A program made the position numbers and the translations under genes. DNA of 64,000 bases from Escherichia hormaechei_A (GTDB lineage: Bacteria > Pseudomonadota > Gammaproteobacteria > Enterobacterales > Enterobacteriaceae), in assembly GCA_042434945.1 (NCBI GenBank), contig CP170191.1, positions 930,001 through 994,000 of the forward strand. Reading direction: 5' to 3'. Position 1 is the first letter of the stretch. Each line of letters starts with the position of its first letter. The notes under the pieces were generated by a model that worked only from the letters and a program-made list of their open reading frames with translations, ran no database searches and had not been told where the DNA came from. Below are positions 1 to 10,100 of this stretch, in pieces.

Positions 1-1037
1 TGTGGGGCAAGGTGCGCCGTCAGGTAGAAGCGGCTGAGGCGCAGCAGCGGGCGGCGATCGAGCAGCGTAACGATGCGCTGGTCTCGCTGGAAGCCGAAGT
101 GGCGCGGGCGTGGCTACAGCTGCGTGGGGCGCAGAGCATCATTGCCACGCTTAATACGCAAATTGAAAGCGCACAGCAGACGCTGGATCTGACCGAAAGC
201 CGCCAGCGGGGCGGGCTGTCGCCGCAGATGGACGTGGAGAACGCCCGGGCGCAGCTGGGCAATCTTGAAGCGCAGCTGCCGCAGTATCAGGCGCAGGAAC
301 GCCAGGCGATGAACGGGCTGGCGATCCTCCTTGGTAAGCCGCCGGGCGCGCTGGATGCCGAACTGCAATCCGTGCAGCCGATGCCCGCGCTGCCGGATAT
401 TGTGCAGACCGGTATTCCGTCGACGCTGGCCCGCCGCCGCCCGGACGTGCGCGAAGCCGAGGCGAATCTCCATGCCGCCACGGCGCAGATTGGCGTCTCG
501 GTGGCAGAACTGTTCCCGAGCTTTACCCTCTCCGGACAGTTTGGCCTGCGCAACAGTGAATCTAACTGGCTGACCGACTGGAGCAGCCACTTCTACAGCT
601 TTGGCCCGCAGGTTTCCATACCGATTTTCCAGGGCGGTCGGCTGGTCTCCAGCGTCAAGGTGGCGCGCGCGCAGCAGGGGGCGGCAGTGCTGGACTATCG
701 CCAGACGGTACTGACGGCGCTCGGCGACGTTGAAAACGCGCTGGTGAGCTATCGCACCGACCAGCAGCGTGAAGCGGGCCTGGCGAAAACCATCGACGCG
801 CTGCAAAACGCCTTTGATCTCGCCAGCGACAGCTACCGGCAGGGGATCGCCAGCTTTATTGACGTGCTGGACGCCCAGCGTCAGCTCGCTCAGGCCGAAC
901 AGCAGCGGGCGCAGGCGCAGGTGCAGAGCGCGCTTGATCTGGTGGCGCTCTACAAAGCCCTCGGCGGCGGCTGGGAGCCGTATCAGCAGGTGCGGCTGCC
1001 AGACTACAGCGTCTTTGGCGACGCCCCACGCGGATAG
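1..1037 (+). CDS. Outer-membrane efflux lipoprotein (NodT/TolC-type), 5' end cut off by window
   Basis: The reading frame is open from the window edge (in frame from base 3) to a TAG at 1035-1037. The first residues read WGKVRRQVEAAEA, the conserved 'LWGK-R' segment of RND-type outer-membrane factors, so roughly the N-terminal quarter to third with the signal peptide lies upstream. The visible part has the long Ala/Gln/Glu-rich helices of the periplasmic barrel, a second copy of the repeat (RRRPDVREAEANLHAATAQIGV) and the usual C-terminal repeat YRQGIASFIDVLDAQR. It would form the outer-membrane exit duct of a tripartite pump. Its inner-membrane partners should lie upstream, out of view. Any GTG or ATG inside the visible part is an internal codon, not the start. 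Family assignment is firm; substrate is unknown. Confidence 0.85.
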   Translation, partial: WGKVRRQVEAAEAQQRAAIEQRNDALVSLEAEVARAWLQLRGAQSIIATLNTQIESAQQTLDLTESRQRGGLSPQMDVENARAQLGNLEAQLPQYQAQERQAMNGLAILLGKPPGALDAELQSVQPMPALPDIVQTGIPSTLARRRPDVREAEANLHAATAQIGVSVAELFPSFTLSGQFGLRNSESNWLTDWSSHFYSFGPQVSIPIFQGGRLVSSVKVARAQQGAAVLDYRQTVLTALGDVENALVSYRTDQQREAGLAKTIDALQNAFDLASDSYRQGIASFIDVLDAQRQLAQAEQQRAQAQVQSALDLVALYKALGGGWEPYQQVRLPDYSVFGDAPRG

Positions 1038-1139
1038 ATTCAGAGGATTGGGCAAGAAACGGACAGGAACGCCACATTCGCGATGGCTGGGGGGCGGGTA
1101 TAACTAACAGACACCCAATCGACATGCGAGGAAAGCGTT

Positions 1140-2180
1140 ATGCGTTATCAAAAACTGGGCAATACCGGACTGTTTGTTTCTGAACTCTGCCTCGGCACCA
1201 TGACCTTCGGCGGTGAAGGCGGCATGTGGGGCAAAATTGGTCAGCTTCAGCAAAGCGACGCCGAGCAGCTGGTGGGCCGCGCGCTGGACGCCGGGATCAA
1301 TTTTATCGACACGGCAGATGTCTACTCGGAAGGGCGTTCAGAGGAGATCACCGGGCAGGCGCTGAAGAACCTGAAAATTCCGCGCGAAAACGTGGTCGTT
1401 GCCACCAAGGTGTTCGGTGAAACCGGCACAGCGGGGGTGAACTCGCGCGGTAGCTCGCGCTATCACATCATCAGCGGCGTGAAGGAGAGCCTGCGTCGCT
1501 TGCAGCTGGATCATATCGATCTCTATCAGCTACACGGTTTCGACCCCGCGACCCCCATCGAGGAGACGCTTTACGCGCTGGATAATCTTGTGCAGCACGG
1601 TCACGTACGCTATATCGGCGTCTCGAACTGGGCGGCATGGCAGATTGCCAAAGCGCTCGGCATCTCTGAGCGTCTGGGGCTGGCGCGTTTTGCCTCATTG
1701 CAGGCGTACTACACCATCGCCGGGCGCGACCTTGAGCGCGAACTGGTGCCGATGATGCAGAGCGAAGGCGTCGGGTTGATGGTATGGAGCCCGCTGGCGG
1801 GTGGTCTGCTGAGCGGAAAATACGATCGCGACGGGCAGAGCGCGGCCGGTAGTCGTCGCCTGGCGTTCGACTTCCCGCCAGTGAATAAAGATCGCGCCTT
1901 CGACTGCGTGGACGTGATGCGTACCATCGCTGAAAGTAAAGGCGTTTCCGTGGCGCAAATCGCGCTGGCGTGGCTGCTGCACCAGAAGGCGGTGACCAGC
2001 GTCATCATCGGGGCGAAACGGGTCGATCAGTTGGATGACAACATTGCCGCAACCGGCATTCAGCTGAGCGATGATGAGCTGAAACAGCTGGATGCGGTCA
2101 GCGCGCTGCCGCGCGAGTATCCTGGCTGGATGCTGGAGCGCCAGGGCGAGTACCGTCGCAATCAGTTAGCGCAACAATAA
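1140..2180 (+). CDS. Aldo/keto reductase
   Basis: The product is a 346-residue cytoplasmic NADPH-dependent aldo/keto reductase with a (beta/alpha)8 barrel. Visible motifs are the N-terminal LGNTGLFVSELCLGTMTFG, the catalytic Asp-Tyr pair in FIDTADVYSEG, the catalytic Lys in VVVATKVFG, the His in LYQLHGFD, and the C-terminal cofactor-binding segment VTSVIIGAKRVDQLDDN. A GAGGAAA ribosome-binding site sits 5-6 bases before the ATG. The gene stands alone between the efflux gene and iroN. The substrate cannot be read from sequence. It is not clearly one of the named E. coli paralogues that I can recall. Confidence 0.88.
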   Translation: MRYQKLGNTGLFVSELCLGTMTFGGEGGMWGKIGQLQQSDAEQLVGRALDAGINFIDTADVYSEGRSEEITGQALKNLKIPRENVVVATKVFGETGTAGVNSRGSSRYHIISGVKESLRRLQLDHIDLYQLHGFDPATPIEETLYALDNLVQHGHVRYIGVSNWAAWQIAKALGISERLGLARFASLQAYYTIAGRDLERELVPMMQSEGVGLMVWSPLAGGLLSGKYDRDGQSAAGSRRLAFDFPPVNKDRAFDCVDVMRTIAESKGVSVAQIALAWLLHQKAVTSVIIGAKRVDQLDDNIAATGIQLSDDELKQLDAVSALPREYPGWMLERQGEYRRNQLAQQ

Positions 2181-2190
2181 CCTTTCTTTC

Positions 2191-2215
2191 CCCGGTGGCG
2201 CTTGCGCTTACCGGG
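2191..2215. repeat. REP-like inverted repeat after the aldo/keto reductase
   Basis: An imperfect palindrome of the REP type (CCCGGTGGCGC ... GCGCTTACCGGGG) begins 10 bases after the reductase stop. It can fold as an RNA hairpin and may protect or terminate the upstream message. The rest of the 2181-2520 gap holds only the iroN control region. Confidence 0.6.
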
Positions 2216-2413
2216 GCTGCGTTCCCTTGTAATGACATATTAACGTTATGTCACTACACGAACTATCAATGGGCTGTTCTCTTCTTCCGCTGTTTCAGTA
2301 TGCCAGCTTTACGAACGCACAGGGCGGTACCCGGGAAGAATCACTCCGGGCCAATGCGTGCGTTTCATTAATGCGCGCATCCGTGTATTAAGGATTGCCT
2401 TAATCCTCTCCAA

Positions 2414-2434
2414 ATGATACTAATTATCATTCTT
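2414..2434. promoter_or_regulatory. Fur box upstream of iroN
   Basis: The stretch ATGATACTAATTATCATTCT matches the 19-bp Fur consensus (GATAATGATAATCATTATC) at most positions and is the AT-rich palindrome expected before a siderophore receptor gene. It lies about 95 bases before the iroN start. Fur with Fe2+ would repress iroN here. The inference rests on motif and context only. Confidence 0.75.
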
Positions 2435-2526
2435 ATTATAAAAATAATGGCAGTTTAAAATATCTGGCAAGGATGTGAGCTTAACGATCGATCACTTTTA
2501 CGTTAGGCATGTATTAGGGAATGGGT

Positions 2527-4701
2527 ATGAGAATTATCAAGATCTTCTGGCCGCTCACTGCGCTCCTGGCAGGGTTGAACAGTCAGGTATCACTGGCAAA
2601 ATCCTCCGATGATAACGACGAGACCCTGGTGGTGGAAGCCACCGCTGAGCAGGTACTCAAACAGCAGCCGGGCGTGTCGATTATTACCAGCGAAGATATT
2701 AAAAAGAACCCTCCGGTCAACGATCTCTCCGATATTATTCGCAAAATGCCCGGTGTCAATCTGACCGGCAACAGCGCCTCGGGTACACGTGGTAATAACC
2801 GCCAGATCGACATTCGCGGCATGGGGCCGGAGAACACCTTAATTTTAATTGATGGTGTGCCGGTGACGTCGCGCAACGCCGTGCGTTATAGCTGGCGTGG
2901 AGAGCGTGATACCCGCGGCGACACCAACTGGGTGCCACCGGAACAGGTTGAGCGTATTGAAGTGATCCGCGGCCCTGCGGCGGCACGCTACGGTTCGGGC
3001 GCAGCGGGCGGGGTGGTGAACATCATTACCAAACGCCCTACCAACGACTGGCACGGTTCGCTGTCGTTATACACCAACCAGCCGGAAAGCAGCGACGAAG
3101 GCGCTACGCGTCGCGCCAACTTCAGCCTTAGCGGGCCGCTGGCTGGCGATGCGCTGACCATGCGCCTGTACGGAAACCTGAATAAAACCGATGCCGACAG
3201 CTGGGATATTAACTCCTCGGCCGGTACGAAAAACGCGGCCGGGCATGAAGGGGTGCGCAACAAAGATATTAACGGCGTTGTCTCGTGGAAATTAAATCCG
3301 CAGCAAATTATCGATTTCGAAGCCGGATATAGCCGTCAGGGGAATATCTATGCGGGCGATACGCAAAATAGTTCTTCCAGTGCCGTCACTGAAAGCCTGG
3401 CGAAATCCGGCGAGGAGACGAACCGCCTTTACCGGCAGAATTATGGCGTTACGCACAATGGTATCTGGGACTGGGGTCAAAGCCGTTTTGGTGTCTATTA
3501 TGAGAAAACCAATAACACCCGCATGAATGAAGGATTATCCGGTGGCGGTGAAGGGCGTATTTCGGCGGATGAAAAGTTCACGACCAATCGCCTGAGCTCC
3601 TGGCGAACCAGCGGCGAGCTTAATATTCCGCTGAATGCGCTGGTCGATCAAACGCTGACCGTGGGTGCGGAGTGGAGCCGCGATGAGCTCGACGATCCTT
3701 CCTCTACCAGCCTGACCGTGGATGACAGTGATATCGGCGGCATTTCTGGCTCGGCTGCGGATCGCAGCAGTAAAAACCATTCCCAAATCAGTGCGCTGTA
3801 TATTGAAGATAATATTGAGCCGGTTCCCGGCACGAATATCATTCCCGGCCTGCGCTTTGATTATCTCAACGATTCCGGCGGTAACTTCAGCCCCAGCCTG
3901 AACCTCTCGCAGGAATTGGGGGATTACTTCAAAGTCAAAGCGGGGATTGCCCGAACCTTTAAAGCACCAAACCTGTATCAATCCAGCGAAGGTTATCTGC
4001 TCTACTCGAAAGGCAACGGTTGTCCAAAAGATATTACATCGGGCGGCTGCTACCTGATCGGTAATAAAGATCTCGATCCGGAAATTAGCATCAATAAAGA
4101 AATTGGGCTGGAGTTCGCCTGGGAAGATTACCATGCCAGCGTGACCTACTTCCGCAATGACTACCAGAATAAGATCGTGGCCGGCGATAATGTTATCGGG
4201 CAAACCGCTTCCGGCGCATATATTCTCCAGTGGCAGAACGGCGGGAAAGCGCTGGTGGACGGTATCGAAGCCAGCATGGCGTTCCCGCTGGTGAAAGATC
4301 GTCTGAACTGGAATACCAATGCCACCTGGATGATCACCTCGGAGCAAAAAGACACCGGTAATCCGCTGTCGATCATCCCGAAATACACCATTAATAACTC
4401 GCTTGACTGGACCATCACCCAGGCGTTCTCTGCCAGCGTCAACTGGACGTTATACGGCAGACAAAAACCGCGTACTCATTCGGAAACTCGTAGTGAAGAT
4501 ACTGGCGGTCTGTCGGGTAAAGAGCTGGGCGCTTATTCGCTGGTGGGGACGAACTTCAATTACGATATTAATAAAAATCTGCGTCTTAACGTTGGTGTCA
4601 GCAATATCTTAGATAAACAGATTTACCGATCTTCCGAAGGGGCGAATACCTATAACGAGCCTGGCCGGGCTTATTATGCCGGTGTTACCGCGTCATTCTG
4701 A
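2527..4701 (+). CDS. iroN: Salmochelin/enterobactin TonB-dependent outer-membrane receptor IroN
   Basis: IroN is the outer-membrane receptor for salmochelins (glucosylated enterobactin) and other catecholates, energised by TonB-ExbBD. The product (724 residues from the ATG at 2527) has a signal peptide ending near SLAKSSDD, a TonB box (ETLVVEA), a plug domain (ITSEDIKKNPPVNDLSDIIR; IDIRGMGPENTLILIDGVP; EVIRGPAAARYGSGAAGG) and a C-terminal barrel ending in aromatic F (GVTASF). I recall it as nearly identical to Salmonella/ExPEC IroN, with a few substitutions. An in-frame ATG two codons earlier (2521) is possible, but the family starts MRI. The gene faces iroBCDE across a short shared intergenic region, as in Salmonella. 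Fur control is expected from the box at 2414. Confidence 0.97.
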   Translation: MRIIKIFWPLTALLAGLNSQVSLAKSSDDNDETLVVEATAEQVLKQQPGVSIITSEDIKKNPPVNDLSDIIRKMPGVNLTGNSASGTRGNNRQIDIRGMGPENTLILIDGVPVTSRNAVRYSWRGERDTRGDTNWVPPEQVERIEVIRGPAAARYGSGAAGGVVNIITKRPTNDWHGSLSLYTNQPESSDEGATRRANFSLSGPLAGDALTMRLYGNLNKTDADSWDINSSAGTKNAAGHEGVRNKDINGVVSWKLNPQQIIDFEAGYSRQGNIYAGDTQNSSSSAVTESLAKSGEETNRLYRQNYGVTHNGIWDWGQSRFGVYYEKTNNTRMNEGLSGGGEGRISADEKFTTNRLSSWRTSGELNIPLNALVDQTLTVGAEWSRDELDDPSSTSLTVDDSDIGGISGSAADRSSKNHSQISALYIEDNIEPVPGTNIIPGLRFDYLNDSGGNFSPSLNLSQELGDYFKVKAGIARTFKAPNLYQSSEGYLLYSKGNGCPKDITSGGCYLIGNKDLDPEISINKEIGLEFAWEDYHASVTYFRNDYQNKIVAGDNVIGQTASGAYILQWQNGGKALVDGIEASMAFPLVKDRLNWNTNATWMITSEQKDTGNPLSIIPKYTINNSLDWTITQAFSASVNWTLYGRQKPRTHSETRSEDTGGLSGKELGAYSLVGTNFNYDINKNLRLNVGVSNILDKQIYRSSEGANTYNEPGRAYYAGVTASF

Positions 4702-4719
4702 TCGTAGTGCCAGAGGCGT

Positions 4720-4743
4720 ACTGCCCGCGTCAAGGCGGGCAGT
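4720..4743. terminator. Hairpin between convergent iroN and iroE
   Basis: ACTGCCCGC (4720-4728) pairs with GCGGGCAGT (4735-4743) around a 6-base loop, just after iroN and directly abutting the iroE stop. On the plus strand it is followed by a short GTTT. It probably ends iroN transcripts and, less strongly, those of iroBCDE. Confidence 0.6.
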
Positions 4744-4745
4744 GT

Positions 4746-5702
4746 TTAGCGGCTTAATGAATGACAGCCTGCTGTGTTACCTGCGTTTTCACCACTGATA
4801 TCTAACAGCGCTCCGCGGAAGGAGGCGTTGAACATCGGCCCGTGTCCCAGGTTTGGGAAATCCCAAAAGGCGGCATTGACGCCTTTATCTTCCAGCGTGG
4901 CGAGGGTGGCATGAATTTTCGTCAGCACTCCGGCAGCATGCGTTTCCCGGTTATTGCCCGGTGTCGCCGAACCTTCCATTATCATCAGGCGCCTGGCGCA
5001 GTGTTGCGACGGCTCAACCGCCGTGATGCGGCTCAGTAGCGCATCATGGCCTCTGCCCAACGACGGGCTGGCGCTGTAATACGTCCGGAAATAAGGGGAA
5101 GACAGCCATGCATCCAGCACGAACAGGCCGCCGTAGGAGTGCCCCCACAGGCCGCGATGCTGCCGATCGATATTCAATCCCTGTTCCACCTTTGGCGCTA
5201 TACGCGTTTCCAGTAACTGGCGGAAGTCGTTGCTACCCCCACTCTTACGGCTAAGACGCCCGTTGCGGGTATCCGTTTTGCCGCTTTCTGCTGCTGGCGT
5301 ATAGTCGTAGGCCCTGCCGTTGAGATCGAAGGGGAGGTTGGTCTGATACCCGACAGCCACAATCACCGGCGGTGATTTTTCTGCCAGCTGTTTGAGCAGG
5401 TCGTCGTTCAGGCGGTCCATAACTGCGTTGCCGTCGAGCATATATAAAATCGGGTAGCCCGACGCCGGTGCGGCTTTATCTGGCACGGCCGTCCATACCC
5501 GATAATGGCGGCTGCCATCGTCGGAGTCGAACGAGTTGACGCTGAAATGGTAAAACGCAGAGCCTTTATCGGCGATATTCGGCCCCAGTGGCTGCATATC
5601 CGGCTTTGCGAAAGCGTGCGCATTCCAGATAAGGCTGAGACCAGAAAGAAGAGTGACAAGCGCCTTGCGTGAGCGTGTTGGGCGATACTCGCGGGCATAC
5701 AT
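4746..5702 (-). CDS. iroE: Periplasmic salmochelin trilactone hydrolase IroE
   Basis: IroE linearises (glucosylated) enterobactin trilactone in the periplasm before or after transport. The 318-residue product has an N-terminal hydrophobic segment (LVTLLSGLSLIWNAHAFA) acting as signal or anchor, then an alpha/beta-hydrolase fold of the esterase-D/Fes family. The nucleophile Ser sits in WGHSYGG, and the catalytic His in NLGHGPMF near the C-terminus. The family uses a Ser-His dyad. AAGGAAT lies upstream of the ATG as ribosome-binding site. It is the last gene of iroBCDE, 83 bases after iroD. Confidence 0.95.
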   Translation of the reverse strand: MYAREYRPTRSRKALVTLLSGLSLIWNAHAFAKPDMQPLGPNIADKGSAFYHFSVNSFDSDDGSRHYRVWTAVPDKAAPASGYPILYMLDGNAVMDRLNDDLLKQLAEKSPPVIVAVGYQTNLPFDLNGRAYDYTPAAESGKTDTRNGRLSRKSGGSNDFRQLLETRIAPKVEQGLNIDRQHRGLWGHSYGGLFVLDAWLSSPYFRTYYSASPSLGRGHDALLSRITAVEPSQHCARRLMIMEGSATPGNNRETHAAGVLTKIHATLATLEDKGVNAAFWDFPNLGHGPMFNASFRGALLDISGENAGNTAGCHSLSR

Positions 5703-5785
5703 CTGATATTTATTCCTTTTCCGCAGGTGACATTTTCTTTATTCAGGAAGCCTGTACAGTTGCCTGAAAGTGTTCGCGGGTCAAG

Positions 5786-7015
5786 TCAACCCTGGAGTAA
5801 ACCAAGCCCGTCAATCAGTGCGCCGCGCCACCATGCGTAATCGTGACCCCCGGTATACATTGCGCAATGGCTGTCGACGCCAGCGGTAAGCAACTGCTGA
5901 TGCAGCCGCTGAACGTGGGGTACCGTCGAACCTTCCAGCGATCCCACGCACAGGCGGATGCGCACGCCCTGCGGCGGGGCAGAAAGCAGATGTTCGCTCA
6001 CCCATGACGAATCGGTTTCGCTGAACACGTTTGGCCGGCTGGCACCCTCTGGCGTCCACCACATCGAAGGGGAGTGGCTGAGCGCCAGCCCGAACGTTTC
6101 CGGTGCGTAACGAGCGGCCATGAGCGCGCTGACCCCGCCGAGGCTCTGTCCGGCCAGCACGGTGCGCGAACGGTCTGCCCACCGCCGCTGCGGGTGTTCG
6201 GCGCGGATCGTCGGCAACAACTGGTCGGCGATATCCTTTATCAGCTCGCTGCGCCCGCCGAGTATCGCAGTTCGCTCGTGTTCATCGATATTGTCGATGC
6301 CAAGTACAGCCACAGGCACGATGCGTCCGTTGTTTATGGCGGCGTCAATTGCCGCGCATACGCCAAGGTGATCGAACCAGGTTTCACCATCGGGCAGTAC
6401 CACCAGGCCGAGGGGCTGCGAAACATCAACGTCCGGCAGATAGAGCCGAACCCGGCGCGATTCCCCGGCGAGAGTGCGCGCCGAGGTAAGCAATTGCCCG
6501 CTGGGTGACCCGCCGCGCCATTCGGACTGGGCGGGGGCTTTATCAAGCGCCAGCACCGACTCCTGTGTGCTTCCCCGAACGTTGATCCCCGGCGTTTTGT
6601 TTAGCGGATCGACGTGCCCGACGAGGGTAGCAAAGCGGCCTCCGGACTGTGCAATCGTCTCGGCCGGGGTGCCGGGGGGGATTTCCACCAGCGAATAGGA
6701 GCCGCAGTAGCTTGCAGGTAAACGCAGTGTCAGAGTCCAGATATCCGTCGCGGGAAGGGCGGTCATCATCCCTTTCGCCACGTGCTCTTTATCCGTCACC
6801 CGATTCAGACGCAGATAAACGCCCTGTAGAGGGTGCCTGGCGCGCCACAGAAATGTCACATCACGCTCGTCTTTCGCTCCGTCGACTGGCGTCACCAGCG
6901 GTACATTTAGCGACTCAGCGTCTCGCCAGAAGTCAGAAAGGTTAGCAATGTGGCCTGCTGCCAGCTGGCTGCGCAGCCTGGCGATAGCAGAGGGATGTTG
7001 TTGCATGTTCAGCAT
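5786..7015 (-). CDS. iroD: Salmochelin/enterobactin esterase IroD
   Basis: IroD is the cytoplasmic esterase that hydrolyses ferric salmochelin or enterobactin after import, releasing iron; it is a paralogue of Fes. The 409-residue product has the Fes-type N-terminal domain (FLWRARHPLQGVYLRLNRVTDK) and a C-terminal alpha/beta-hydrolase domain with the nucleophile in AGQSLGGVSAL and the His in GGHDYAWWRGAL. An in-frame ATG at 7006 is an alternative start; AGAGAG precedes the first. It lies third in iroBCDE, 101 bases after iroC, a gap that holds a strong hairpin. Confidence 0.95.
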   Translation of the reverse strand: MLNMQQHPSAIARLRSQLAAGHIANLSDFWRDAESLNVPLVTPVDGAKDERDVTFLWRARHPLQGVYLRLNRVTDKEHVAKGMMTALPATDIWTLTLRLPASYCGSYSLVEIPPGTPAETIAQSGGRFATLVGHVDPLNKTPGINVRGSTQESVLALDKAPAQSEWRGGSPSGQLLTSARTLAGESRRVRLYLPDVDVSQPLGLVVLPDGETWFDHLGVCAAIDAAINNGRIVPVAVLGIDNIDEHERTAILGGRSELIKDIADQLLPTIRAEHPQRRWADRSRTVLAGQSLGGVSALMAARYAPETFGLALSHSPSMWWTPEGASRPNVFSETDSSWVSEHLLSAPPQGVRIRLCVGSLEGSTVPHVQRLHQQLLTAGVDSHCAMYTGGHDYAWWRGALIDGLGLLQG

Positions 7016-7052
7016 TCACTCTCTTTGAATATGAAGGGTGTCAGTATAAATA

Positions 7053-7087
7053 GCTAAAGCGGCTATTCCGGGAACAGCCGCTTTAGC
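7053..7087. promoter_or_regulatory. Strong inverted repeat inside the iro operon (iroC-iroD gap)
   Basis: GCTAAAGCGGCT (7053-7064) and its exact complement AGCCGCTTTAGC (7076-7087) form a 12-bp perfect stem with an 11-base loop. In the direction of iro transcription it is followed by TATTTATA, not a clean T-run. It could be a partial terminator, an RNA-stability hairpin or a processing site that sets the iroBC to iroDE ratio. Its position between the glucosylation/export genes and the esterase genes is notable. Confidence 0.65.
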
Positions 7088-7116
7088 GCGTGTTTTGTAA
7101 TGTCTTACGTGCGCAA

Positions 7117-10100
7117 TTACTCTTCCACGATTTCCCCCGTGATGTCGTGCTGGCGATGGGGAACAGAGCTGCCGACGCTGTCATGCCACAAGCGGGTGTA
7201 GAGGCCGCCGGCCGCTAACAGCTGTTCGTGGGTGCCGTATTCCGCAAGCTGCCCCTTATCGATAACGGCAATCAGATCGCAGCGCTGCGCGGTGGTCAGA
7301 CGGTGCGCCACAATCAGCGCCAGGTGCTTCCCGGTGTGCGCGACGTCTGTTAACGATGACATCAATCGCTCTTCGGATGTGCGATCCAGGCGTGACGTGG
7401 CTTCATCGAGCAGCAGGATGTGAGCATTCGCCAGTTGTGCGCGGGCCAGCGCAATCAGCTGGCGCTGACCTGCGGACAGATCGGCACCGCCGTTATTCAC
7501 CGGTGTGCGGAATCCCTGCGGCAGATTGCGCACCGTCTCATACAGCCCTGCCCGTTGAGAGGCAATCTCAATGTCGTCATTGGTACTGGATGGCCGTGAA
7601 TAACGAATGTTTTCCGCGATATCACCACTAAACAACGCCACATCCTGATCGACCAGCCCAATCTGGCGACGGTAATCGGCAAGCGAGGCATCATCAATCA
7701 TCCGATCGCCAATGCTGATCCTGCCGTGGGTGGGGGAATACAATCCGGCGATCAGCTTAATCAGCGTTGACTTACCCGCACCGCTGCGACCAACGACCGC
7801 GACGACCCTTCCCTCAGGGATTGTCAGGGTAAGTTTGTTCAGCGCGGGTTCAGGGCTGTCGGGATAACTGAACGTGACCTCATCAAGATGCAGCGCGCCG
7901 GTGGCGGGCGGTGCGGAAGAGGGCTCGATGTTCTCTGTGCCTTCGGTCGCCAGCAGTTCATTGATATGTTTGCCGCTGGCCGTCGCCTGCTGCCAGGCGT
8001 CGACAATTCCTGATAACTGCTGCACTGGCCCATAGAATTGCCCCAGCAGCAGGAAGAAAGCCGCCAGCACCCCGGCGGTCATTTCGCCTTCGGCGACCCG
8101 CGATGCACCCACCAGAAGAACGGCGGCATAGGAGGCCTCGGTGCAGAAGGTCAGGAACGGGAAATAGACGGCAAGGTATTTTTGCGCACGTACGCGGGTC
8201 GCACGGAACCGATCCGATAACGCGCGCAGCCGGGCGGCTTCCTGTTCCTGCTGGCCATGCGATTGCACAACGCGCAAGCCGGAGACTTTCTCCTGCAGGG
8301 TGCTGTTGACTTTGCCTATTTCCAGCCGCGCCTGCGCATAAGCAGGGGAGCTGAGGCGGCGATAAATCCAGGTTGCCAGTGCGACCACTGGCACCGCGCT
8401 TAATGCCGTCAGCGCCAGGAGCGGGTCGAGCCAGAACATGGCGGCGGCGATGGCGAACATTGTCACCAGGCTGGTGGCTGCACCGGCAAGGCCGTTTTGC
8501 AGAAAGCGGGCGAGAGAGTCCACATCTACGGTCATGCGGGTCAGACGCGAATCGACATGCTTTTCATGCCAGGGGAGACCAAGACGCAGCATATGGCCGA
8601 AGCTGCGCAAGCGCACCGTATGCTGGACAGACTCTGCCGCTCTGGCGGCGAAGACAGTCTGTAGTGAATAACAGCACCAGCTCACGGCCACCAGGCACAG
8701 GGCGAATAGGGCACAGAGGCCGATAGTCGACATATCGCCTGTGGCAACGCCGGAGTCAATGCCGCGCTGCAGCAGTATCAGTACCCCGACGCCTGCCGCC
8801 GAATCGAGGGCGATCAGCAGGGCGGCGATGACGAACATCCACGCCACGGGCTTCAGCAGCGACGTGACTTTGCGGCCTTTACCGGCCAGCGCCTGCTGTA
8901 CTGCATTTTCCGGCACGCGCGTCATACGGGCGACAAAGCCTTTATCCCCCGTCTGCGCCGCATCGTCTTGTGGCGCTGGTACGGCCGGCCACAATCCGTT
9001 AGGCCCACTGTGGGAAGGCGCGAGGAAATCGCCGTCGCCGGTCATCAGCGCGCGGAACGCCGGACAGCGCGCTTCAAGTTCTGCCTGGGTTCCGGTGTCC
9101 ACCACCCGGCCCTTATCCAGCACCACAATCCGGCTGGCTAACTGAAGCGTCGAACGGCGTCGGGCAATCACCAGCAGCATATGCTTTTCGTCAGCATAGC
9201 GACTCAGCGCGGTGTTGATCTCCGCTTCAGTACCGGCATCGACCGCCGAGGTGGTGTCATCGAGGATCAACACTTCCGGCGCGGTAATGAGCGCCCGTGC
9301 CAGCGCGATTCGCTGCCTCTGTCCGCCGGAAAGATTCGTACCGCGTTCGGTTAATTGGGTATCGAAACCTTTCGGCAGGGCGTTGATAAAATCGCTGGCT
9401 CCTGCTGCCCTCGCCGCGAGGCGAATGTCGTCCGCCGTTGCCTGAGGGTGCCCGTAGGCGATATTTTCCGCCACCGTACCGGCAAACAGAAAAGCATCCT
9501 CAAACACAACGCCTACCCGACGACGAAGCGCCTTTAGCCTGAGATCGCGGAGGTTCTGTCGGCCTGCGCTGGTGTTGAGCCATATCTCTCCGGCGCTGGG
9601 ATCGTAAAAACGCGCCAGCAGCATCAGCAGCGTGGATTTCCCGGAACCCGATGCGCCCACTACCGCCACCGTTTCACCGGCGTGCAGGGAAAAGGAGACA
9701 TCGCTGAGGATGCGTCTGCCGCCACGGTACTCGAAGCTCATATTCTCCAGTTGCAGCCCGATAACCTGACCGTTAACCGCCTCCGTCCCGTCTTCCATCT
9801 GCGAACGGGTGTCGATCAGAGCAAACACGCGCTCCACGGACGCCTGGGTGCGCTGGGCGATAACCAGAAACGATGCCAGTACACGGGTTGGCCCGGTCAG
9901 CATCGCGAGGAAGCTGGCAAACGCCACGAAGGTGCCGAGATCGATGCGCCCGTGCATAACCGACCAGCCGCCGTAGCACAGCAGGACGATTTGCCCGAGC
10001 ACCGGTAGCGCCAGCATGGTGGCACCTGGCATCGCCTGTGAGATGGCCGCGCCGATGCGTACCCGCACCATCTGCCGCGACTGGCGATCCAGCCAGCGCG

